Notes: generated by a model from the sequence alone, not told the origin. Numbered from the stretch's first letter, positions 1-8,932 are shown. The stretch is DNA of 64,000 bases from Aldehydirespirator sp965220485 (GCA_965220485.1 OZ244832.1:4030001-4094000); one strand, 5' to 3'. Program-made: numbers and translations.

Positions 1-834
1 TGGAACGTGTTCGACCTCTTCGCCCGCAAAGTGCAGGCAGCGATTCGATCCGATGACTGGATCAGGAACCGGCGGGGCGCCGCCTCGGTCCACGACTGCG
101 CCCGCGGCCCCGACGTTGCCTACGAGATCGCCAGCGCCGATCGTCTGCCGCTCGCGGATGATTCGGTGGACTACGTGTTCACCGATCCGCCCTTCGGCTC
201 CAACATCTTCTACTCCGACATGAGCCTGTTCCAGGAGGCCTGGCTCAACGCCACGACCGACCCCGGTGCCGAGGCAGTAGTCGATCGTGCTGACACCGGC
301 GGGCCGCGCCGCACGGCGGAGCGCTACGAGGCCATCCTCACCGGCGCATTCAAGGAGTGCAGACGCGTCCTCAAGCCTGGCGGGCACATCACCGTGCTGT
401 TCGGCAACAGCTCTGGCGCGATGTGGCAACTCCTGCAACGCGCCGTGGGGGCCGCCGGGCTCGAAGTGGCCCCAGAGTTGATCGCCGTCCTCGACAAGGG
501 CCAACGCTCGGTCAAGGGCCTCGCCTCAGGCTTCGAGAACGTCGCCACGCTTGATCTCATGCTCACGCTGCGCTCCGCCTCGCGCCCCTCTGGCCCCGTG
601 CAGGCACCGCCGGTCACGGCCGTCGAGAACCTTGTCGACGGTCTCTTGGCCAGCGACTCTGCCATGAGCCCCAGCCGCCTGTACGTCGCCCTGCTGCGCC
701 ATGGCATCGCCAACCGGTGGGACCTCAGCCAACTCGACCTGCGAGGCGTCACGGCGCAACTCCGAGCCGCGGACTTCACCATCGACCGCCGCAGCGCCGA
801 AGTCGTACCACTGCTGCAGCACGGACGGCTCTGA
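1..834 (+). CDS. DNA methyltransferase, 3' part (5' end outside window)
   Basis: The reading frame is open from the first base, so the start lies upstream of the window. The visible 277 residues carry the DPPFGSNIFYSD motif (a DPPF/Y-type amino-methyltransferase catalytic motif) near residue 60. A RVLKPGGHITVLFGN segment typical of the Rossmann-like methylase fold follows near residue 120. Enzymes of this family transfer methyl groups from S-adenosylmethionine to adenine N6 or cytosine N4 in DNA. An antisense HsdR remnant lies immediately downstream, so this is probably the edge of a degraded restriction-modification region. The methylase is seen directly from its motif. Target specificity and whether the whole gene is intact cannot be judged here. 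Confidence 0.75.
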   Translation, partial: WNVFDLFARKVQAAIRSDDWIRNRRGAASVHDCARGPDVAYEIASADRLPLADDSVDYVFTDPPFGSNIFYSDMSLFQEAWLNATTDPGAEAVVDRADTGGPRRTAERYEAILTGAFKECRRVLKPGGHITVLFGNSSGAMWQLLQRAVGAAGLEVAPELIAVLDKGQRSVKGLASGFENVATLDLMLTLRSASRPSGPVQAPPVTAVENLVDGLLASDSAMSPSRLYVALLRHGIANRWDLSQLDLRGVTAQLRAADFTIDRRSAEVVPLLQHGRL

Positions 835-839
835 GGGCC

Positions 840-1133
840 GGCCTCGGTCACGCCCACCGCGTCCACGATCACGAAGCGGTCCTTGGCCCTGCCCGCCTTC
901 TTGGCCTCGATCACTCCCACCGCCTGGCGGTCGACGAAGAGCACGTAGTCGGCCGGGCTGGCCTCGGTGGGGACCTCCCGCACGGCCACGCCCTGCGCCG
1001 CAGCTACCGCCGCGTGCCCGTAGTCCTGCACCATCCAGCCGCACGCGCCGAGCTGCTCGTCGATCTCCATCCGAGCCCGCTGCTCTGGATCAAGATACTT
1101 CGATGGCGGGTCGGCGGCGTCAGCGTGAGGCAC
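840..1133 (-). pseudogene. hsdR: Type I restriction enzyme R subunit (HsdR) remnant with internal deletion
   Basis: From a GTG at 1133 the minus strand encodes about 80 residues matching the start of HsdR: a DPEQRARMEIDEQLGACGW-like opening, GVAVREVPTEASPADY, and the nuclease-domain signature ADYVLFVD...GVIEAKKAG. Type I HsdR proteins are about 800-1100 residues. Here the nuclease half is joined directly to RAKDRFVIVDAVGV, which I recall as a segment found after the helicase motifs in HsdR proteins. Recognisable similarity then ends almost exactly at the stop codon of the convergent methylase (834). The in-frame extension to about 324 is antisense to the methylase and is not HsdR-like. The gene is therefore a non-functional remnant. 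Confidence 0.7.
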
Positions 1134-1191
1134 CGGCGGGCATCGTAGGACATGACTGTTGCTGCGGTGGCCGCCGGGCTTAAGATGAGCT

Positions 1192-3000
1192 TCAGTTGTC
1201 GCTTGGGGTGGACAAGCAGACGGTGACGCTGTCGGCGGCGGGGGAGAGGGCTGCGAGGTCGCAGAAGGTGGCCTTCGAGACGAACCAGCGGCCGTCGATC
1301 AGAACCGCCCCGCCCTCTCGGCCGTCGAAGATGACTTGGTCGTTGAGCAGGATCGAATAGACGACCCGGGCGGTGGTGGCCGACGTGCGAGAGATCGAGT
1401 CGACCCGGGCCCGGACGGCCGCCCCCGCCCCTCCGGCCTTCACGAAGACCTGGCGGGCCGCCGCCCGCATGCCCTCGAAGTCCTCCACTTGGTCGATGCG
1501 CACCTCGATGTCGCTGATCGATCCGTCCAGGTGGGTCTCGAAGGCGGTCGCGATGGCCTCGGCCGTGACCTCGTCGACTGGCTGGCCGTCCGCCGGTGCG
1601 GGCTCATCGGGCTCCCCGGGCAGCGATGCGGGGGCTGCGTCCACCCCGCCAGTCCCGGCGGCGTCGCACACCAGTGTGAGCGCTACGCCGGTGTGGTCTG
1701 ACGGGAAGGCCAGCTCGCCGGCCGCGGGCTCTGCGTTGAACAGCCCGGTGCCCTGGCCAACCGAGCAGTCCCGCCCCGGAGCCGAGTACAGCAGGTAGTC
1801 GATGCGGCTGCTCTGGATGCTGGCCGGATCTGCCATGTCGGCTAGGGACGCGTCCTCCCGCCCAGCCGTGCAGCCCGTCCCGCTGTCAGGATCGCACTCG
1901 CTGCGGCCCGCGGCCAGGTGCGAGTCGACGAACCCGGCGCCGTCGAATACCGCCAACGTGGGACTGCTGGCCGAGTCGTTCAAGTCGCCGCCGACCACCG
2001 TCACGCCTCCGTCGAGCGCGACCTCCTCGCCGAACTGACGGACCTGGCGGGCCTGGCAGGTGCGCAGGCTGCCGTCGGGATCGCACGGAGGCGGGCACAG
2101 CCCCGGGTTGCAGGCCCGGTCGTCGCTGGAGGCCAGATGCGTGGTCAGGAAGTCGATAACCCCGATCGGCGAAGCCACCCGCACCACATACGCCGAGCGG
2201 AACCGGTCGGCCAGCACCCGCCGGCGCGAGCCGACCACCTCCAGCGTGGTCAGCACCACCTCCCGGTCGAGGCCGGGATCGTCGTCCCAGACGACCTCGT
2301 AGCCGCAGTCCCCGGCCTCGGCGGCGACCAGGCCCACGATCCGCTCGTTGGCCTCCTGAAGCGAGACCAGCTCAGGACAGCCGGCCTGGGCGAGCTGTCC
2401 CATGAACAGCGACACCCGCTCACCCGCCCGGCACGAATCGCTGTCTGCGGGGCACCCGACGCCGTGCAGGATGTTCTGACTGACGAGGCGCACCGAGGCA
2501 ACCTCCCGCACCGGGGCCGCCTCCTCTCCAGCGCCCGCTACGGGCTGCACTTCTTCGGTAGCCGCCTCCCCAGCGCTCGACTCGTCGGGCTCTCGTTCTT
2601 CGGTAGCCGCCTCGCCAGCGCTCGACTCGTCGGGCTCTCGTTCTTTGGCAGCCGCCTCGCCAGCGCCCGCCTCTCCGAGCTCTTGCTCCTTGAGGGCAGT
2701 CTCCGCAGCAGCCGACGCCACGGGCGCTTCATCGGGAGGATCCTCGACGCTTGCGGGCGTCTGGTCGCCGGCCTCATCGACGACCGGCGACTCGGGTCCC
2801 GCAGGAGCCTCCTCGGCCGGCGGGGGAGGCGCGCCCCCAGGTCCATCCGATCCGCAGGCGGATGCGAGGAGGACAACAACAGCGGCCACTGCCGCGTGCC
2901 GGAGGCCCCGGCGCCAGTTGGGGGCACCCGGGCGGATCTGGTCGAGAGCGGGCGGGGACGGGCCCGAATCACTACCGTCAGCGACAGCCACCGGGAGCAA
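1192..3000 (-). CDS. Lipoprotein with endonuclease/exonuclease/phosphatase domain
   Basis: This 602-residue protein is predicted to be exported and lipid-anchored: a basic N-region and hydrophobic stretch end in the lipobox LLASAC with Cys about residue 49. An acidic, Pro/Glu-rich linker (about 55-165) contains two perfect copies of a 15-residue unit. The catalytic region (about 170-430) shows the EEP-fold motifs SQNILHG, SLQEANE, TTHLAS, GGDLNDS, SRIDYLL and SDHTGV, consistent with a metal-dependent phosphodiesterase. The last 130 residues look like a small alpha+beta accessory domain. The substrate is unknown; extracellular nucleic acid or phospholipid are both possible. Cell-surface location is inferred from the lipobox. 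Confidence 0.75.
   Translation of the reverse strand: MLPVAVADGSDSGPSPPALDQIRPGAPNWRRGLRHAAVAAVVVLLASACGSDGPGGAPPPPAEEAPAGPESPVVDEAGDQTPASVEDPPDEAPVASAAAETALKEQELGEAGAGEAAAKEREPDESSAGEAATEEREPDESSAGEAATEEVQPVAGAGEEAAPVREVASVRLVSQNILHGVGCPADSDSCRAGERVSLFMGQLAQAGCPELVSLQEANERIVGLVAAEAGDCGYEVVWDDDPGLDREVVLTTLEVVGSRRRVLADRFRSAYVVRVASPIGVIDFLTTHLASSDDRACNPGLCPPPCDPDGSLRTCQARQVRQFGEEVALDGGVTVVGGDLNDSASSPTLAVFDGAGFVDSHLAAGRSECDPDSGTGCTAGREDASLADMADPASIQSSRIDYLLYSAPGRDCSVGQGTGLFNAEPAAGELAFPSDHTGVALTLVCDAAGTGGVDAAPASLPGEPDEPAPADGQPVDEVTAEAIATAFETHLDGSISDIEVRIDQVEDFEGMRAAARQVFVKAGGAGAAVRARVDSISRTSATTARVVYSILLNDQVIFDGREGGAVLIDGRWFVSKATFCDLAALSPAADSVTVCLSTPSDN
2554..2643 (-). repeat. In-frame 45-bp tandem duplication in lipoprotein linker
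   Basis: Two consecutive copies of the 15-residue unit EREPDESSAGEAATE are encoded by a 45-bp direct repeat inside the acidic linker of the exonuclease-domain lipoprotein. The reading frame is preserved. This is a recent-looking slippage duplication. Confidence 0.85.
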
Positions 3001-3057
3001 TCGTAGAACCTGAAGTCGCGGCGAGCCGTTGGTGAGCGCTGCGCCGAGCAGGGTCGG

Positions 3058-4164
3058 CTAGTGCGCCTCGCGCCAGCGACCTCGGTACGCGGCTACTACC
3101 GGCTCCAGCTCCTGGGGGGTGGCGCCGTGCATGATGACTCCGTCGCAGCCCAGGTCGAGCTGGTGCTGCACCGCTTGAGCGCACTGCTCGGGCGTGCCGG
3201 TGGCGCTCTGGGCGAGCCACTCCTCGGGGATGACCTCAGCCAGTTGCTCCAGCTCCTCGACACTGGCCCCGGCGTCGATGGCGCCGCGGCGGCCGGCCAT
3301 CACCGGGCTGCCCTGGAAACGCTGCAGCGCAGCCGGATCCCACCGGTTGGTGCGAACCAGCAGGTCTCCGTAGATCTGAAGGTAGGTGGCCAGACGCCCC
3401 ACCATCTTCATCAGGCGGTCCTCATACGGCAGATGGTCACCGACTGTGGCCAGGCACGACCACACCCGCACTTCGGCCGGATCCCGGCCCGCCTGCTCCG
3501 CCGCGGCCCGCACCGTCTCGACGCAGCGCACCACCGTCTCGTCGGCGAAGAACGTGTGCAGCACCACCTCGTCGAAGCAGCGGCCCGCGAGCCGAAGCGT
3601 GTTGGGCCCGAAGGCCACGATGCTCATGGGCAGATGCTCGTCGAGCGACGAGTCGAGGCGCAGGAACGGATAGCGCCCGGCCGGTCCGTCGTGGTTGAGC
3701 ACCGTCTCGCCCCGGAACAGCCGGCGCATCAGCCCGGCGAAGTCCTCCATCTCGGCCGTGGTGATCTCGCTGAGGCCCATGGCCAGCTGCAGCGGCTGGA
3801 TGCCCCGACCGATGCCCAGCACGAAGCGCCCGCCGCTGAGGCTCTGCATGGTGCGGGCGAACCCGGCGGTGACCAGCGGATGGCGGGTGTTGCTGTTGGT
3901 GGCGCCGGTGCAGATCGTGATCGTCTCGGACACCGCAGCCGCCGCCCCGCACAGCGCGGCCACCTCCTTCTTGTTGTAGCGCTCGGAGATGAACGCCGTC
4001 CCCAGGCCCAGCGCCTCGCCCGCCCGAACCTCCAGTAGAAGGTCCCGCGAACTGTCGGCCTCGCCCGCCAGCGCGTAGAAGCCGAGCTCGGGGAATGCTC
4101 CTGGCGTCACGTCACTCGCCTCCCTCGCTCGCCGCGGCTGCATCGTACGATTTTGGGAAGGCAC
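3058..4164 (-). CDS. LLM-class (luciferase-like) F420-dependent oxidoreductase
   Basis: The protein has up to 368 residues and a TIM-barrel luciferase-like monooxygenase fold. Supporting segments are LGFYALAGE near the N-terminus, GTAFISERYNKKE, the strand ICTGATNSNTRHP, and the glycine-rich GGRFVLGIGRGIQPLQLAMG. Actinobacterial members usually bind coenzyme F420 and reduce or oxidise small molecules, but the substrate is not readable from sequence. A methionine at residue 8 is a plausible alternative start, because family homology begins around residue 20. It lies on the same strand as the flanking lipoprotein and membrane protein, with gaps of 33-57 bases. Confidence 0.8.
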   Translation of the reverse strand: MPSQNRTMQPRRAREASDVTPGAFPELGFYALAGEADSSRDLLLEVRAGEALGLGTAFISERYNKKEVAALCGAAAAVSETITICTGATNSNTRHPLVTAGFARTMQSLSGGRFVLGIGRGIQPLQLAMGLSEITTAEMEDFAGLMRRLFRGETVLNHDGPAGRYPFLRLDSSLDEHLPMSIVAFGPNTLRLAGRCFDEVVLHTFFADETVVRCVETVRAAAEQAGRDPAEVRVWSCLATVGDHLPYEDRLMKMVGRLATYLQIYGDLLVRTNRWDPAALQRFQGSPVMAGRRGAIDAGASVEELEQLAEVIPEEWLAQSATGTPEQCAQAVQHQLDLGCDGVIMHGATPQELEPVVAAYRGRWREAH

Positions 4165-4197
4165 CCAGCCAGACGGCCGATACGCCCTTCGGCCGGA

Positions 4198-5706
4198 TCA
4201 CGTCTCCGCGATCTCGGTCCCCGCACCGTCGGCGTCGTCGTTCAAGTAGTCGTCCAAGAACAGCTCTATGTAGGCGAGCGCCGTCTCCACGTAGCTGACG
4301 TACCAGTCGCCGTCGACTCGCCGCACGACAACGAACAGCTGGTCGTCGTCGCCCGGCCAGTCCTCGGGCTCCACGCAGGCGTCGAAGTCCTCGTAGTCGT
4401 CGTAGATGAGTGCGTAGCCTGTCGTGCAGAGGCCGTCCCAGGACATCTCGATCTCCCAGGGCTGAACCTCGCCGGTCTCGATCACCGTGACCTCTGCGGT
4501 GGCGCTGATCGAGCCCGAGCTTAGATACAGCACGACGGCACCGTCGGGCCGGGGTTGCTCGCGTGTGTCCACGTCAATGGAGATCTCGCCGCGGATCTCC
4601 AATCCGAGGTCGTCGATGATCTGCCACAGGTTCTCGGGCTGGTCTCTCTCGTTGATCCTGTCGAGCCAAGCGCGGTACGAGACCGCGTAGTCCAGCACGA
4701 CTCCAAGCTCGTCGGGAGGGACGAAGGCGTTGAGCGGCGATCGCGGGCCACCAATGTCGGCGATTGTCTCGGCCTCCAGATAGTCCTCGAACCGATGGGA
4801 GTTGAGCATGCCGACGAAGTTGCCGATCACCGCGGAGGCGCTCTCTGCGCCTGGCTTGGCGTCCGCTCTGGAAGCCTCGAAGTCGCCCTGTGGCAAGTCC
4901 GCGACATGCCTGGCGAACTCGGCCAGCGAGTAGAAGGGGCTGAGGTACCAGCGGCCCCCGCGCCTGACCGTCATGACATAGATGCCGTCGGGCTCGTGCA
5001 GTTCGAACAAGTCGCCCAGCCAATACTCGGCGATGCTGGCGCTGCCGTCGCGCACCGTCTCCTGCAGTTCGGCCAGCAACTCGTCGAGCGTCCGGGTGTA
5101 CTCGCGCCCAAAACGATCGACGTGCGAGGGGTTGGCGACGTCGGGGTCCACAGTGACCGACAGCGTGCCCGCGCGGAGTTCGATGATGGCCACGTCCGAG
5201 TGCAGATATATGGCCTCCGTGTCCAGTCCGGAGATGTCTATGTCGACGCCGGCAAGCCAGTCTTCGTTGTCGAAGTGCCCCTCCCGCACGGCCCACCGAG
5301 CGATGTCGGGGTACAGCTCGGCGAGAGTGCCGACCTCCGAGGGTGGCAGCAGTGCGAGCATCCCGACGGTGTCCTCCCGACTCGCGGCAGCCGCCATGGC
5401 CTCCACCACGTCCTCAGGATCGTCGCCTCCGACTCGGTCCCCGGCTAAGGCATCGACGACGGCGTACCCCACCATGGCGATGAAGATCACGCCCACCGCC
5501 AGGGCGACGATCCGAACGACGCGGGCGGCTCGGCCCGGCGGCCTCCCTGGTTCGCCGCCCGCCTCGGATTCGCCGCCCGCCTCGGACGGGGTTGCCGGTG
5601 GGGAGGCTCCGGTGTCGCCCAGTTGGCCCGAGTCGTCGGTCGGGATTGGGGAGTCGCCGCTACGCGGCTCGCCGTCAGTTCCTGGTGGGCCTGGGAACTC
5701 ATCCAT
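4198..5706 (-). CDS. Single-pass membrane protein of unknown function
   Basis: This 502-residue protein has a Pro/Gly/Glu-rich cytoplasmic N-terminus (1-60) containing a duplicated SEAGGE/SEAGGEP segment. One transmembrane helix follows (about 64-86, VRIVALAVGVIFIAMVGYAVV), then a large acidic extracytoplasmic region. That region appears to hold two copies of an NTF2/SnoaL-like fold, each ending in a GGRWYLSPFYSL or DGDWYVSYVETA type segment. I do not recognise a named family. Three 70-bp tandem repeats sit directly upstream of its start and may affect expression. Confidence 0.6.
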   Translation of the reverse strand: MDEFPGPPGTDGEPRSGDSPIPTDDSGQLGDTGASPPATPSEAGGESEAGGEPGRPPGRAARVVRIVALAVGVIFIAMVGYAVVDALAGDRVGGDDPEDVVEAMAAAASREDTVGMLALLPPSEVGTLAELYPDIARWAVREGHFDNEDWLAGVDIDISGLDTEAIYLHSDVAIIELRAGTLSVTVDPDVANPSHVDRFGREYTRTLDELLAELQETVRDGSASIAEYWLGDLFELHEPDGIYVMTVRRGGRWYLSPFYSLAEFARHVADLPQGDFEASRADAKPGAESASAVIGNFVGMLNSHRFEDYLEAETIADIGGPRSPLNAFVPPDELGVVLDYAVSYRAWLDRINERDQPENLWQIIDDLGLEIRGEISIDVDTREQPRPDGAVVLYLSSGSISATAEVTVIETGEVQPWEIEMSWDGLCTTGYALIYDDYEDFDACVEPEDWPGDDDQLFVVVRRVDGDWYVSYVETALAYIELFLDDYLNDDADGAGTEIAET

Positions 5707-5735
5707 GCAGTTCGACCCTATCGCAGCTCTCGATT

Positions 5736-5919
5736 CTGCCTCTGGGAGAAGGTCCGACTCGCGGTCGTAGTCCGGGGGTGGCCGGTTTGGCCGGTGTGCG
5801 GCGCTCTGCCTCTGGGAGAAGGTCCGACCCGCGGTCGTAGTCCGGGGGTGGCCGGTTTGGCCGGTGTGCGGCGCTCTGCCTCTGGGAGAAGGTCCGACTC
5901 GCGGTCGTAGTCCGGGGGA
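5736..5919. repeat. 70-bp minisatellite, 2.6 copies, upstream of membrane protein gene
   Basis: Copies start at 5736, 5806 and 5876 with an exact 70-base period and almost no divergence; the third copy is cut at about 5919. Each unit begins CTGCCTCTGGGAGAAGG and contains GGCCGGTTTGGCCGG. The array lies between the start of the minus-strand gene at 5706 and the stop of the next minus-strand gene at 5924. It therefore occupies the whole leader/promoter region of the 502-residue membrane protein. Confidence 0.95.
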
Positions 5920-5923
5920 CCGG

Positions 5924-6373
5924 CTAGACCGCGGTCTGAGCGCTTCGGTATCGCCTGCCGGCCAGCGCTCCGATAACGACTACCAACCCACCGGCCATCG
6001 CAAGCAGCGGCCCAGCCGGAGCGTCTACCCGTGTCGCGTAGGCCACCGCAGCCGCGGCTATGGCTGCACCGATCGGTGCGTGCGCTCGCGAGACGGTAGG
6101 CGGAGAGCGGCGGAACAGCAGGATCCAGCACGCCCCGGCTGAGACGGGGAACAGGTACCACAGCGCTCCCACCCACGCCGGGGGCACGCCAGCGACATGG
6201 CCACCGTAACCCCCGATTATCTCGGCCAGGCGGAATCCGGACAGGCGGGATCCCGCTACTTCGAGCCACACCGCGAACCCCGAGCAGGCCAGGATTGCCG
6301 CACCCGCGGACACCGCAGCCGTTGCTGAGACTCGGCGCAACCCCGATGGATCGCGCCAGGTCCCGCTGTCCAT
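5924..6373 (-). CDS. Small polytopic membrane protein
   Basis: The protein has 149 residues and about four hydrophobic helices (roughly 18-40, 63-85, 95-115 and 122-142). Only short polar loops lie between them. There are no catalytic motifs and I do not recognise the family. It is preceded by another small membrane protein gene on the same strand (10-base gap), so the two may be co-transcribed. Codon use matches the high-GC neighbours. Confidence 0.55.
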   Translation of the reverse strand: MDSGTWRDPSGLRRVSATAAVSAGAAILACSGFAVWLEVAGSRLSGFRLAEIIGGYGGHVAGVPPAWVGALWYLFPVSAGACWILLFRRSPPTVSRAHAPIGAAIAAAAVAYATRVDAPAGPLLAMAGGLVVVIGALAGRRYRSAQTAV

Positions 6374-6383
6374 GGTCGGCGGC

Positions 6384-6842
6384 TCAGCCTCCGGGCTGCC
6401 AGATCATCAGGACCAGCTGAACGGTGAACAGGATCGACAGAACGGCCGACCCCGCCTCCAGACGCTTGTCGGTGCCCGGCGACGCGCCATCCGACCCTGC
6501 GGCCTTGAGAGCGGGCGTGATCATGCCGTGCAAGATCCCGTTCATCGCCACCCAGATCACGATGGCGGCTATCACCCAGCCCTCGGTCAAGGAGATGGCG
6601 TCCTCCGACATCTCGATCAGCGCGATGCCGAGCAGGCCCGTCACGATCAGCGCCGGCCCGTACAGGCGGCGTGCGTTGGCAGCCATGGCCGCGACCAGTT
6701 GCTGATGCCCGGTGCCGCCCGCGGCGCGCATCTGCTTGCGCAGCAGCGGATGGACGAACACCGGCGCCAGAGCCACCAGCACCGTGAGGATGTGCAGCAG
6801 CTCGACGATGTTGTATGCCGTGGTACTCGCAGCGCAGACCAT
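6384..6842 (-). CDS. Integral membrane protein, DUF2269-like
   Basis: This 152-residue protein has four predicted membrane helices: VELLHILTVLVALAPVF, YGPALIVTGLLGIALI, GWVIAAIVIWVAMNGIL and VLSILFTVQLVLMIW. The N-terminal helix with conserved His, followed by a large-residue exchange pattern, resembles the DUF2269 group of predicted integral membrane proteins, but this is a recollection of family shape only. Function is unknown. Its start abuts an interspersed repeat that separates it from the divergent menaquinone cluster. Confidence 0.55.
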   Translation of the reverse strand: MVCAASTTAYNIVELLHILTVLVALAPVFVHPLLRKQMRAAGGTGHQQLVAAMAANARRLYGPALIVTGLLGIALIEMSEDAISLTEGWVIAAIVIWVAMNGILHGMITPALKAAGSDGASPGTDKRLEAGSAVLSILFTVQLVLMIWQPGG

Positions 6843-6864
6843 GGGTTGACTCTAGCGGGACACC

Positions 6865-7000
6865 CAGAGGCCGAGCGGATAGGCGGCAGCATTATGAGGA
6901 TCTCGCGAGAGGCTGAGTGAGGCCGTGGCCCGAGCGGCCCGTGAGCGAAGCGAACAAGAGCGAGACACGTCCACGCAACGGACGAGGCCAGCGACGGAGC
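6865..7000 (+). repeat. MITE-like interspersed repeat, copy 1
   Basis: The left end CAGAGGCCGAGCGGATAGG is at 6865-6883. The family core (GAGGCCGTGGCCCGAGCGG followed by CCCGTGAGCGAAGCGAAC) spans 6919-6968. The right inverted end is not clearly preserved. The core is open in the frame of the next gene and creates a spurious MARAARERSEQER extension. Confidence 0.85.
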
Positions 7001-7032
7001 GCCGCAATCGGCTCGGGTCTGCGACTCCTAGC

Positions 7033-8871
7033 ATGGTGGGCGTGCCGGACAGTGCCGCCGCGGCCGACGCCGCCCATGCCGGTCTCGTGCTCGACCGAGC
7101 CGGGCTGGTCGAGCGGGCCGGAGTGCCCGCCTTCGTCGTCGACTTGGTAATCGACGCCGGGCTGCTGTCGCCCGCCGACAACGGCTCCGACGGCGAACGC
7201 TTCGGCCCCGACGACGTGGAGATGCTGGTGGCGGCCCGCACCCTCGTCGGCGAGGGCGTGGCTGTCGAGGAGCTGGCCGCGCTGGCCATGCGTCACGCCA
7301 CCAACGTCGAGAATCTGATCGAGGACGCAATCGACCTGCTCAAGCGCCACATGGACCGGGAGGGCAACGACAGAGCCGCGCTCGTAGCCCGCGTGAACCG
7401 GCTCGTGCCGGTGGCCACCAAGCTCGTGGTCGGCCACTTCGAGAGAACGCTCTGGACAAGGGCCATGGCCCGCATCGAGGACGAACCCGGCACGGCGGCC
7501 GGCGCCATTGTCGTCAAGGTCCGGCGCCTCGACCGGCGTGTCGATCCGCTCGTCGCCTACGCCGCGGCCGGCACCGAGCAGCAGCGCAGCGTCTGGCTGC
7601 GCCCCGATGCGGACGTGGGGCTGGCCGCTATCGGCGTGGTGGAGGCGATCGAGCCGATCGGCGGCGACCGTTTCTCGTCCGCCTCGGCGGCTCGGGCGGT
7701 GCTCGAAGCCCGGATCCGCCGCAATGCACCCCCCGAGGCGCCCGCGCCCGTGCTGGTGGGCGGCTTCGCGTTCACGCCTGCAGTCGGCAGCGACGGTGGG
7801 GAGCCGGCTGGCGGCGGGCCGCGCTGGCAGGGCTTCGGAGACTGCCGGCTGGTGCTGCCCGCGCTGACGGTGATCGACCGCCCCGACGGCACCTGGGTGC
7901 TGGTCGCTACGCGGGTAGGGCCCGACGGCGACGAGACCGCGGCCGAGGCCGTGCTCGACGAGCGGCTGGCGTCGTTCGAGGTCGAACCCCTGCCGGACGC
8001 CGCCGACCCGGCTACCGCCGACCCGGCCGGGTCAGCCGCGGCCGCACAGGACTGCGGCCGTGACGACGACTATGAGGCCCTCGTCTCCGATGCCGTTACC
8101 GCCATCGGGAGAGGCGAGTTCGGGAAGGTGGTGCTGGCTCGCACCGTCGCCCTCGACCGCGGTCTCGATGTCGTCACCGTGCTGGACCGGCTGCGGCAGC
8201 GCAACCCGGCCTGCGCGACCTTTGGGTTCACGGTCGGCGAGGCCACCTTCCTGGGGGCCACGCCCGAGGAGTTGGTCACGCTCGACGGCTCCCGGCTGCA
8301 CACCACCGCCCTGGCCGGCACTGCGCCCCGCGGCGACAGTCCTGAAACCGACGAGCGTCTCGCGGCCGGGCTGCTGGGCTCGGCCAAGAACCGGTCCGAG
8401 CACCGCTTCGTGGTGGACGGCATCACCGAGGCACTGGCCGGGCTGGGGCTCGTGGACCCGGCCCCGGCCGAGCCGGGGCTGATGCGTCTGAGCCGTCTCC
8501 AGCACCTGCGCACGCCGATCACGGCCCAGGTGCAGCGCTGGCGCAGCGGCGTCAGCGACATGGACGTGCTGCGGGCCGCAGGCGTGCTGCACCCCACCGC
8601 AGCCGTCGGGGGAGCCCCCACCGGCGCAGCCCTGGAGTTCATAGCCAGCCACGAGGGGTTCGACCGGGGCTGGTACGCGGCCCCGGTGGGATGGTGCGAC
8701 CTCGACGGCAACGGCGAGCTGGGTGTGGCCCTGCGCTGCGCGCTCACCGGGCCGGAGGGGACGCACGTGTTCGCTGGCGCCGGGATCGTCGCCGACTCCG
8801 TGCCGGGCGAGGAGCTCGAGGAGACGGGATACAAGCTCCGGGCTCTCCTCGACGTGATCGACGAGCGTTGA
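7033..8871 (+). CDS. menF: Isochorismate synthase with N-terminal MerR-type regulator domain
   Basis: The C-terminal two-thirds (about 160-612) is an isochorismate synthase of the chorismate-binding family: FGKVVLARTVAL, FLGATPEELV, LAGTAPRG, HPTAAVGGAP, GWYAAPVGW and the closing VPGEELEETGYKL. It converts chorismate to isochorismate, the first step of menaquinone synthesis. The N-terminus (about 20-85) reads as a MerR helix-turn-helix: AGVPAFVVDLVIDAGLLSP, then RFGPDDVEMLVAARTLVGEGV, then VEELAALAMRH. A helical segment to about 155 follows, as in full-length MerR-family regulators. ATG at 7033 is chosen because everything upstream in frame is repeat-derived. menD follows 61 bases later. The fusion suggests the enzyme may also bind DNA. 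Confidence 0.88.
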   Translation: MVGVPDSAAAADAAHAGLVLDRAGLVERAGVPAFVVDLVIDAGLLSPADNGSDGERFGPDDVEMLVAARTLVGEGVAVEELAALAMRHATNVENLIEDAIDLLKRHMDREGNDRAALVARVNRLVPVATKLVVGHFERTLWTRAMARIEDEPGTAAGAIVVKVRRLDRRVDPLVAYAAAGTEQQRSVWLRPDADVGLAAIGVVEAIEPIGGDRFSSASAARAVLEARIRRNAPPEAPAPVLVGGFAFTPAVGSDGGEPAGGGPRWQGFGDCRLVLPALTVIDRPDGTWVLVATRVGPDGDETAAEAVLDERLASFEVEPLPDAADPATADPAGSAAAAQDCGRDDDYEALVSDAVTAIGRGEFGKVVLARTVALDRGLDVVTVLDRLRQRNPACATFGFTVGEATFLGATPEELVTLDGSRLHTTALAGTAPRGDSPETDERLAAGLLGSAKNRSEHRFVVDGITEALAGLGLVDPAPAEPGLMRLSRLQHLRTPITAQVQRWRSGVSDMDVLRAAGVLHPTAAVGGAPTGAALEFIASHEGFDRGWYAAPVGWCDLDGNGELGVALRCALTGPEGTHVFAGAGIVADSVPGEELEETGYKLRALLDVIDER

Positions 8872-8932
8872 TCCGTGCCGGCCGTCGCCGAACCCGCGGC
8901 CCAGTTATGAACGATTCCCGAGCGGGGGAATC

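Noticed and set aside
324..835. Extension of the HsdR frame into the methyltransferase region
   Set aside because: Sequence stops resembling HsdR at about 840; the rest is antisense to the methylase.
6925..7032. Upstream start for menF giving MARAARERSEQER
   Set aside because: These residues are encoded by the interspersed repeat core; ATG 7033 is the better start.
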